Shown here in pieces: positions 5,440-10,442 of a DNA stretch of 17,662 nt. The notes beneath the pieces were generated by a model. The model searched no databases. It was given only the letters and a program-made list of their open reading frames with translations, and had not been told where the DNA came from. Made by a program: the position numbers and the translations under genes. Positions within the stretch are counted from its first letter, which is position 1. Each line of letters begins with the position of its first letter. Where the stretch lies: positions 1-17,662 of the forward strand of contig DASPXK010000167.1 in the NCBI GenBank assembly GCA_035637315.1, given 5' to 3'. Source of the stretch: DASPXK01 sp035637315 (GTDB lineage Bacteria > Chloroflexota > UBA6077 > JACCZL01).

Positions 5440-6189
5440 CACCGGCAGCTCGGCCATATCGATCATAAGCATGACCCAGAATCCCACGAAGAACGAGCTC
5501 GTGATCAAGGCCGTCTCCGGCACGCCGTGCGCCTCGACGAGCAGCTCCTCCGTGACCAGGTACAGTAGGGCCGCCGTCCCAAACGCCATCACGATCACGA
5601 ACGGGGCACCGGACAGCCCGGCCAGCAGGGTCGTGCCCGCGGCGGCCCCAACCAGCAGCAGGAGTGCGATGACCACGATCGTCCCGATCATCTTGGCGGG
5701 CGGCGACCCGGCGCGGCTGAGCGCCGTCGCGGCCGACAGGCCCAGGAACAGCAGCTCGATCGTTAGGGCGATCGTCAGCAGCACGCCGGCCTTACCTCCG
5801 GCCGCGAAGCCGATCCCGATCAACAGGCCGTCGATGACGACGTCTACGCCCACCGTCACGATCAGACCCAGCGCTCCCGCGCCAGTGCTTTCGGCGGGCC
5901 CTCCCTCGGCCTCGCCTTCGCCTCCGTAGCGCTCGGCCAGGCGCTTGACGCCGAGCATCACCGCGATCCCGAGCGCGAACCCGACCCCGATGGGGAGATG
6001 GGCCCGCTCGCGGATGATGTCTGGCAGCAGCTCGGTGGCTACGGCCGCGAAGACCACGCCGCCGGCGAAATGTTGGATGGCGCTGCTCGTCTTCGGACCG
6101 GGCGAGCGAAATGCCGCCACGATCCCACCCAGGATCGTGGCCGCGACCGGGAACATGGCATACGACAGGACCTGCACGAGATTGTCCAT
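5437..6189 (-). CDS. ZIP-like membrane protein with altered metal site, paralogue 1
   Basis: 250 residues, seven or eight helices, ZIP-family layout (TM2 ATELLPD, TM4 VDVVIDGLLIGIGFA, TM8 FFVGFWVMLMIDM). The metal residues differ from typical ZIP proteins: the TM4 His is Asp (D116, with D120-G kept) and the TM5 His-Glu-x-Pro motif reads IELLFLG, giving Glu (E145) in place of His. The variable loop has Glu/Gly (GGEGEAEGG) instead of His. The gene at 15493-16218 is a paralogue with the same replacements, so this is a defined subfamily, not decay. ATG 6189 is preceded by an in-frame GTG at 6192; the ribosome site is weak. It follows the unknown gene at 6226-6777 by about 35 bases, suggesting one transcript. 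Import or export direction and metal are unknown. Confidence 0.85.
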   Translation of the reverse strand: MDNLVQVLSYAMFPVAATILGGIVAAFRSPGPKTSSAIQHFAGGVVFAAVATELLPDIIRERAHLPIGVGFALGIAVMLGVKRLAERYGGEGEAEGGPAESTGAGALGLIVTVGVDVVIDGLLIGIGFAAGGKAGVLLTIALTIELLFLGLSAATALSRAGSPPAKMIGTIVVIALLLLVGAAAGTTLLAGLSGAPFVIVMAFGTAALLYLVTEELLVEAHGVPETALITSSFFVGFWVMLMIDMAELPV

Positions 6190-6225
6190 CACGCCTGTAC
6201 CTGCCTTCTCCGCGGAGCCAAGTTA

Positions 6226-6777
6226 TCAGGGCACGAACAGCTTGAAGACTTCCATGCCGAGCCCGGCGATCTCCAGCGAGCGGTTGATCATGTTGGCGAA
6301 GCGCTGGTTCTGCACTCGGCGGGCGGTCCATTCGATATGCTCGGCTCTCCTGGCGCCCTTACGGTAGACGTCCGTTCGCTCGATGATGATATGTGGATAG
6401 CGAGTTGGAAACTTACGCGTCTCGATCAGCCGCCCATCGCCGTCGGTCGCTTGTGCGACTGGACCACCCGCCGAGTGCTCGGAGAGGTAGACGAGCGCGT
6501 CGGTGGCCATCCGCTCCACTATGTCGATGCGGAGCTTCGTGCGGTCCACACCCTCGGGCGTTGGCATGGCGCCCAGGCGGTGTGGCTCGCGAGGGTACTT
6601 GCGGAGGAACAGCAGGGCGTTGCGCTCACCCGAAAGCAGCTGTTCGACGCGGCTGTAGAGGAGCGAGCTATACGCCTGCTCGGCATCATTGTACGCCGCG
6701 GCGGCCCGGGTCCCGAGCAGCCCCTCTTCGTCGTAATGGACGTCTGGCACGTGTTTGTGGACGTTGGTGGCGGCCAT
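6226..6777 (-). CDS. Conserved-looking protein of unknown function, 183 residues
   Basis: Soluble, mixed-charge protein without signal peptide or membrane segment. The ribosome site GGAGGTGAT lies about 8 bases before the ATG, one of the best in the window. Visible features are a His-bearing start (NVHKHVPDVHYDEEG), a helical centre (AYNDAEQAYSSLLYSRVEQL), an Arg-rich middle (FLRKYPREPHRLG) and a strand-like RYPHIIIERTDVYRK. The C-terminus EVFKLFVP is hydrophobic. I do not recognise a family. It is the first gene of a likely operon with the divergent ZIP protein. The direct repeat CTGAAAAAC occurs twice in its leader. The numerous charged residues are compatible with a nucleic-acid or membrane-surface protein, but no function can be assigned. 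Confidence 0.72.
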   Translation of the reverse strand: MAATNVHKHVPDVHYDEEGLLGTRAAAAYNDAEQAYSSLLYSRVEQLLSGERNALLFLRKYPREPHRLGAMPTPEGVDRTKLRIDIVERMATDALVYLSEHSAGGPVAQATDGDGRLIETRKFPTRYPHIIIERTDVYRKGARRAEHIEWTARRVQNQRFANMINRSLEIAGLGMEVFKLFVP

Positions 6778-6872
6778 CAGCGATCACCTCCCGTGTTTTT
6801 CAGAGTTTTTCAGATCGGCAAGCCGCCATACTGTAGCGCACCGGCGATGGCGCCGTAGGGGCGCGGAGAGCA

Positions 6873-6948
6873 CCCCCATTGTCAGCCTGAGCCCCCATTG
6901 TCAGCCTGAGCCCTCATTGTCAGCCTGAGCCCTCATTGTCGTCCTGAC
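6873..6948. repeat. Four tandem 19-bp repeats
   Basis: The unit CCCYCATTGTCAGCCTGAG is repeated at 6873, 6892, 6911 and 6930; the last copy has diverged (GTCGTCCTGAC). There are no spacers. The last unit runs into the palindrome that follows, so the array looks like partial duplications of its 5' end. Confidence 0.8.
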
Positions 6949-7003
6949 GCAGCCAAGGATCCGCAGCCCGGGCACGGATTCCTCGCTGCGCTCGGAAATG
7001 ACA
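6937..7003. repeat. REP-like imperfect palindrome
   Basis: TGTCGTCCTGACGCAGC plus AAGGATCC on the left pairs imperfectly with GGATTCCTCGCTGCGCTC plus GGAAATGACA on the right, with a short central loop. The TGTCATCCTGAGCGCAGCGA-like core is one I know as a dispersed intergenic element in many Chloroflexota and other bacterial genomes. No transposase is nearby. It lies between two minus-strand operons. Confidence 0.65.
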
Positions 7004-7048
7004 AGCCAGTGAGGCGAGCGCGTAGCCCGCCATCTTCTCGCAACCTAT

Positions 7049-7067
7049 GAGCCCTCAAGAAGGGCTC
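7049..7067 (-). terminator. Hairpin at the end of the SRPBCC gene
   Basis: GAGCCCT and AGGGCTC form a perfect 7-bp stem with a 5-base loop, overlapping the stop codon. No T-run follows, so termination is weakly supported; an mRNA-stabilising role is equally possible. Confidence 0.4.
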
Positions 7068-7527
7068 AGGCCGACACGGAAGCGTCCGCCTCGAGCTGGG
7101 ACTTGAGGTTTTCGAGCGACTTTCGCAGCCCCCGGCGGGCCATCGTCCCGGCCAGCAGGCTGATGGCCATACCGCCGAAGCCTTTCTTGGGCAGGCTGTA
7201 GTCGGCCCTGGCCTTCAACTCGGTCTTGGAGCCGTTCTGGGTCAGCTCGAACGCCGTGGTGGTGGTCGCGCCGATGTCGAAGCTGAACTCGAGCACCAGT
7301 CGACGGGGGGGCTCCCACTCCAGGCAGCGGCCGGTTCCCTTGCTCTCGCGGCCAGCTTCACGGGCCACGAGCGCCAAGCGCAGCCCGCGGCCCGTCCGGG
7401 CCTTGGACGTCCGCCGCACCTCGGTCAAATTCGGGGCCCAGTCGGGGCTGCGCTCCACGTCGGCCAGACGATCGAAGACCGACCTGGCGGGCGCGGCGAT
7501 TACGACCTTCTCTTCCAGGACCGGCAT
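7066..7527 (-). CDS. SRPBCC (polyketide cyclase/START-like) family protein
   Basis: 153 residues, cytoplasmic, with the usual SRPBCC order: an opening strand MPVLEEKVVIAAPARSVFDR, a helix FDRLADVERSPDWAP, then a series of strands (GRGLRLALVA, RRLVLEFSFDIGATTTTAFEL) and a long C-terminal helix ending in LRKSLENLKSQLEA. This fold makes a deep hydrophobic pocket for lipids or small ligands and many members are non-enzymatic. It starts 8 bases after the stop of the HMA_2-type gene and is the last gene of the operon. Its tie to metal handling is by location only; acting on membrane lipid or as a small-molecule carrier is possible. Ligand unknown. Confidence 0.85.
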   Translation of the reverse strand: MPVLEEKVVIAAPARSVFDRLADVERSPDWAPNLTEVRRTSKARTGRGLRLALVAREAGRESKGTGRCLEWEPPRRLVLEFSFDIGATTTTAFELTQNGSKTELKARADYSLPKKGFGGMAISLLAGTMARRGLRKSLENLKSQLEADASVSA

Positions 7528-7535
7528 GCGACGGC

Positions 7536-8102
7536 CTACTCACCACCGGACCGCTCGGGCGGTGGCTCGTACAGATCGGAGCCCGGCTTGCGGTCCTGGT
7601 TGAGCTTCCAGAAACTGTCGAACGCATACCAGGCCAGAACGTACCAGGGCGCGAAGCCGAGCTGGCCGTAGTTGCGGACGATCTCTCGAACGGCGAGCAG
7701 CCCGAAGCTGACCGGGACAACGCTGCGCAGGTCCCAGCGGCCCTGGGTCAGCTCGGACAGACGCACGTCCACCTCGTGGAAGGCGCGCTGAATACGCTGA
7801 GCGGTCAGGCTGGCCGGCACGGCCTTCGCCGCGTATGGGTCTTCGCCCGGATCGTCGACCGCCAACAGCCTGGCCGCCCGGACGCGCTCCACGAGGCGGT
7901 TTAGGTCTAGCCGCTCCGGGTCGTATCGGATCAACACGCTCCCGGTCAGCTCGGCGACCTGGACCTCCTCGACGCCCGGGATCGCCGCCAGGCCGGATCG
8001 CAGCTCGGCGCCGAAGCCGTTGGTGAGCGCGTCTCGGTCGAGCTTGATGCGGACGCGTCCGGGCACGGCATGCGCGACGCGCGCGCGCCTGAGCTCGATC
8101 AT
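7536..8102 (-). CDS. HMA_2-type (degenerate heavy-metal-associated) domain protein
   Basis: 188 residues. The N-terminus RARVAHAVPGRVRIKLDRDA followed by GVEEVQVAELTGSVLIRYDP (residues 44-62) is a ferredoxin-like HMA fold, but the CxxC copper/zinc motif is absent and replaced by HAVPG; there are no cysteines in the domain. The second half has an amphipathic or membrane-associated segment (VVPVSFGLLAVREIV) and the signature PWYVLAWYAFDSFWKLN, typical of the HMA_2 family (PF19991 by memory). It sits 20 bases after the His-tailed small membrane protein gene and 8 bases before the SRPBCC gene. The P-ATPase at 10443 carries the same type of Cys-less HMA domain at its N-terminus, so this protein may dock with or regulate that pump. 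That link is inferred. Confidence 0.8.
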   Translation of the reverse strand: MIELRRARVAHAVPGRVRIKLDRDALTNGFGAELRSGLAAIPGVEEVQVAELTGSVLIRYDPERLDLNRLVERVRAARLLAVDDPGEDPYAAKAVPASLTAQRIQRAFHEVDVRLSELTQGRWDLRSVVPVSFGLLAVREIVRNYGQLGFAPWYVLAWYAFDSFWKLNQDRKPGSDLYEPPPERSGGE

Positions 8103-8122
8103 CGTGGAGCCCAGCCCCTTTC

Positions 8123-8407
8123 CTAGTGCGCGTGAGCGTGCGCGGCCGCCGGCTCCTCTGCCGCGTGGCCGTCGCTCCGTTCCTCCAGCTCGGCCCGCGC
8201 CTCGGCGTAGATGTCCTGGATCTGCTCAGCCGCCTCCGCTGTCAGCTCTCGGGCCCGCTCGGTCAGGATCAGGGCACCCTTGATGGCCTGTTTGGCCAGC
8301 GGCCGACCGCCCTTCCCAACCAGCAGCGCCGCGCCGGCCACGACCGCGAGGCCGAAACCCCAGCCTGAGCCTCCGAGGACACCGTCCAGCACTTTGTCGA
8401 CCCCCAT
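8123..8407 (-). CDS. Small membrane protein with C-terminal His motif, PacL-like, paralogue B
   Basis: 94 residues. A Gly/Ala/Val-rich transmembrane helix (WGFGLAVVAGAALLVG, 16-31) is followed by RPLAKQAIKGALILTERARE, an acidic helix with EQIQDIYAEARAELEER, and the tail PAAAHAHAH. Mycobacterial PacL proteins (DUF1490; Rv3269 type) are also about 93 residues with one helix, a Glu/Ala-rich segment and a C-terminal Asp/His metal-binding motif, and they serve as scaffolds and metallochaperones for CtpC-type ATPases. The layout here is the same, and a CtpC-like ATPase lies 2 kb away. GGAGGTGA lies close before the ATG. It is the first gene of an operon with the HMA_2 and SRPBCC proteins. DUF5132 is the alternative family label. 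Confidence 0.82.
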   Translation of the reverse strand: MGVDKVLDGVLGGSGWGFGLAVVAGAALLVGKGGRPLAKQAIKGALILTERARELTAEAAEQIQDIYAEARAELEERSDGHAAEEPAAAHAHAH

Positions 8408-8461
8408 GCCTCACCTCCCTGCAGACCAGGTCCCCACCGGAGTCTGCTGGCTAGGTCGGGT

Positions 8462-8498
8462 AGGATACCACATACTTTGGCATGCTCAACGACATGCC
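8462..8498 (-). promoter_or_regulatory. Promoter and palindrome upstream of the His-tailed membrane protein operon
   Basis: On the minus strand TTGAGC (8489-8484), 16 bases, TATCCT (8467-8462). An inverted repeat GGCATG (8479-8484) / CATGCC (8493-8498) overlaps the -35 box, and a further GGCATG lies at 8519-8524. It is in the divergent region shared with the YkvA gene and could be an operator for both. Confidence 0.5.
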
Positions 8499-8550
8499 TC
8501 AAGCTCGGGCGACGACGTGGCATGGTACGTGACTGGAGGGTGGGTTGCCG

Positions 8551-9078
8551 ATGACAGGTCCTCCCAGGCCGGCTCGAGCCGGCCCGTGGCTGCCTAGAGC
8601 AAAGGCGGCCCGCGAGCCGGGCCGGCGGGTGATGCTCCGCTTCGCGAAGGTGCTCATCAGAGTGCCGCGCTACCTGCGGCTGGCGTACCGGCTGGCCCGC
8701 GACGAGCGACTGACGGCCGGTCAGCGCGCCCTGGCCGCGGCTGGTGTGGCCTACAGTGTCTCGCCGTTGGACCCGATTCCCGCCATCATCCCGATCGTCG
8801 GACAGCTCGACTGTCTGGCAGTCTTGTTGCTGTCCCTGCGCCAGGCCCTGCGGAGCTGCGAGCCCGAGGTGGCGGCCGATCATCTCAGGCAGTCGGGATT
8901 GACCACCGCGACCATCGACGGCGACCTGGCCACGATCCGCTCCACGGCGATGTGGGTGGTGTTTCAGGTCGGCCGAGCGGCCCGCCATGTGTCCAATGGT
9001 CTGGTGCGAGCCGCCCGCGCCCGCGCCAGCAAGGCGGTGGCCCGATTCACTAGCAGGAAAATGACGAATGAACAATGA
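8551..9078 (+). CDS. YkvA-like (DUF1232) protein
   Basis: 175 residues. The DUF1232 core is VAYSVSPLDPIPAIIPIVGQ followed by LDCLAVLLLSLRQALR, a helical hairpin with conserved SP-DP-IP residues found in YkvA proteins; the biochemical role of this family is not known. The C-terminal part is helical and basic (RAARARASKAVARF). GGAGGG at 8535-8540 serves either the ATG at 8551 or a TTG at 8545. The last codons (KMTNEQ) overlap the beginning of the short-repeat tract that follows, so the C-terminus may have been rewritten by repeat expansion. It is divergent from the His-tailed protein operon. Confidence 0.82.
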   Translation: MTGPPRPARAGPWLPRAKAAREPGRRVMLRFAKVLIRVPRYLRLAYRLARDERLTAGQRALAAAGVAYSVSPLDPIPAIIPIVGQLDCLAVLLLSLRQALRSCEPEVAADHLRQSGLTTATIDGDLATIRSTAMWVVFQVGRAARHVSNGLVRAARARASKAVARFTSRKMTNEQ

Positions 9079-9089
9079 CGCGTCCCGTC

Positions 9090-9145
9090 CTCATTCTGCG
9101 TCCTTCATTCTTCACTCTACATTCTTAAGGCTTCACTCTTCATTC
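9090..9145. repeat. Degenerate 7-bp tandem repeat tract
   Basis: Eight heptads on the plus strand: CTCATTC, TGCGTCC, TTCATTC, TTCACTC, TACATTC, TTAAGGC, TTCACTC, TTCATTC. On the minus strand the theme is GAATGAA/GAGTGAA. Just upstream, GAATGAA (9066-9072), inside the YkvA gene, is in inverted orientation, so a hairpin with 9104-9110 is possible. The tract fills the gap between two convergent genes. Confidence 0.75.
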
Positions 9146-9151
9146 TTCCGG

Positions 9152-9943
9152 CTACCGCCCGGCGGAGCGAGACTCGGCTTGCGCCTCGATCTCCATCACC
9201 GACAGGACCGCCTCGAACGGCTCTGACTTGACGCGGACGTCGCCCCTGAACGGGTAGTCGAACGCGTAGATCAAGAACAGCATGATCGCGATGGTCGCCG
9301 TCAACGAGCCGGTGATCATCGCGTGGGCGTGCCAGTCTTCGACGGCGAAGAGCAGGCTGAAGCCGACGGTGAGAGTGCCGCCGACGAGCAGCACGGTCCA
9401 CATGATCGGCTGCAAGCCCTCGCGGCTGTCGAAGAGCCGCTGCCAACGGGACTTACCGAGAGTGGTGAGCTGGGTCATTGCTTCGGCGTAGACGGCCTTC
9501 TCCTGCTCCGAGCGGGGCTCGATCCGGCGAAAGGCTCGCCACACGTCGTTGAGAAGCTGACTAGCGTGTGGGCTTTCTTCTCCCCGCGCCATGGTCGCCC
9601 ATTCCTCGTCGACGACGACGTCGACATACGCGACGAGCGTCTGTCTGATCGCCAGACGCTCGGCCTCGGGCAGGCTCAAGGCCAGCCGGTAGATGTTGGC
9701 TATCGCCGCTGCCTCCTCCTGGGAATGCTGGTCGGCGACGTCGAACTGTTGCCAGACGACGATGACGACGAACGCGAGTAGGACCGCGTAGATGACGCCC
9801 AGCACCGCGTACACGAAGCCGGCGACGTCATGGTGTGATTTGAGTGCTTCCCTCTTGATCGTGCGCCGCACCAGGGACATGGCGCCGAGCGCCAGGAGGA
9901 CGGTTGCGACGACGAATACAATGCCCTGAATCGCGGTCAACAT
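9152..9943 (-). CDS. DUF4239-type membrane protein (bestrophin-like region)
   Basis: 263 residues with two N-terminal transmembrane helices (GIVFVVATVLLALGAMSLV; FVYAVLGVIYAVLLAFVVIV), a helical soluble domain with VWQQFDVADQHSQEEAAAI and many acidic residues, and two C-terminal helices (MWTVLLVGGTLTVGFSLLF; GSLTATIAIMLFLIYAFDYP). PF14023 proteins have this 2+2 layout and a conserved FDYPFRG near the end, seen here. GGAGG precedes the ATG closely. Function is not established; distant likeness to bestrophin channels has been proposed. No direct metal motif. Its promoter is likely at 10063-10091. Confidence 0.82.
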   Translation of the reverse strand: MLTAIQGIVFVVATVLLALGAMSLVRRTIKREALKSHHDVAGFVYAVLGVIYAVLLAFVVIVVWQQFDVADQHSQEEAAAIANIYRLALSLPEAERLAIRQTLVAYVDVVVDEEWATMARGEESPHASQLLNDVWRAFRRIEPRSEQEKAVYAEAMTQLTTLGKSRWQRLFDSREGLQPIMWTVLLVGGTLTVGFSLLFAVEDWHAHAMITGSLTATIAIMLFLIYAFDYPFRGDVRVKSEPFEAVLSVMEIEAQAESRSAGR

Positions 9944-10280
9944 GCCCTGCCTCCAGCCGTGATCCGCTGGCCCAGCCCGGCCGGCTCGGGGTGCCGGCCG
10001 CGAGACCCTGGCGAGGTGGCGGCCGGCGTCCAGGCCCGCCCCGGACGAGGCCGGTCACGCGCAGTATACGCGGCGGCGCACGAGGTGTCCTAGCCCGACG
10101 TCGGACGCGACCGCGGGGTGCGTGACGCGGGCCGCGGCGGGTCCCGCGGACGGAGCGCCCGGTGGGGGGTCTGGCAGGGCCAGTCTGGGGAAGACTTTGG
10201 ATTTGCTTTTGAATGATCAGGGCGATGTTCTTCTTGATACGTAATTGATACGGTTTCTCATTGCCGATAGGGGATTTCGA
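9944..10280. other. Intergenic stretch between the divergent DUF4239 and P-ATPase genes
   Basis: No gene is supported here. The left part is very GC-rich and holds the DUF4239 promoter and a CCGCGG-cgggtc-CCGCGG pair near 10130-10150. From about 10195 the base composition drops sharply toward AT, with a direct repeat TTGATACG at 10234 and 10245 (11-base period, one helical turn). That AT-rich part is probably regulatory for the ATPase gene. Confidence 0.5.
10063..10091 (-). promoter_or_regulatory. Candidate promoter for the DUF4239 gene
   Basis: On the minus strand AGGACA (10091-10086), 17 bases, TATACT (10068-10063). The -10 box is strong and the -35 box fair. Confidence 0.45.
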
Positions 10281-10298
10281 CTCTGATTTGCATCAGAG
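10281..10298. promoter_or_regulatory. Palindrome upstream of the P-ATPase promoter
   Basis: CTCTGAT-ttgc-ATCAGAG is a perfect 7-4-7 inverted repeat ending 12 bases before the -35 box. That position suits an activator. Its sequence differs from the Zur-type and ArsR-type sites in this window, so a third regulator is implied. Confidence 0.5.
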
Positions 10299-10310
10299 CG
10301 CTGATGAGAC

Positions 10311-10339
10311 TTGCCAACGATCCTTTGGACGTTTACTAT
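10311..10339 (+). promoter_or_regulatory. Promoter of the P-ATPase gene
   Basis: TTGCCA (10311-10316), 17 bases, TACTAT (10334-10339). Transcription would start near 10346, exactly where the leader stem-loop begins. Confidence 0.55.
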
Positions 10340-10345
10340 AGGTGT

Positions 10346-10402
10346 GCCTGCTATTCGGTTCGTGTCCTCACTCGGGGCCACTGACCCACGAACCGGGCAG
10401 GC
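10346..10402 (+). promoter_or_regulatory. Structured 5' leader (two-part stem-loop) of the P-ATPase mRNA
   Basis: GCCTGC (10346-10351) pairs with GCAGGC (10397-10402), and CGGTTCGTG (10356-10364) pairs with CACGAACCG (10387-10395). All 15 pairs are Watson-Crick, with a 4x1 internal loop and a 22-base apical loop. It spans from the likely transcription start to about 24 bases before the ribosome site. It does not fit the czcD (NiCo) or yybP-ykoY (Mn) riboswitch patterns I know. A regulatory leader, a protein-binding site or a stability element are possible. Confidence 0.5.
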
Positions 10403-10442
10403 TGCATTTTCCAAAGCTGCTGGCTGAGAGGGACGGTCGACG

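Noticed and set aside
5099..5929. 276-residue open frame on the plus strand
   Set aside because: Opposite to the first ZIP-like gene and a small membrane protein gene; Ser/Pro/Thr-rich low complexity; shadow.
6873..6948. Possible CRISPR array
   Set aside because: The repeats are directly adjacent with no spacers and no cas genes nearby.
8269..9075. 268-residue open frame on the minus strand
   Set aside because: Opposite to the YkvA gene, which has a recognisable domain; shadow.
10346..10402. Known czcD (NiCo) or yybP-ykoY (Mn) riboswitch
   Set aside because: It is a single two-part hairpin; the junction and the conserved loop sequences of those classes were not seen.
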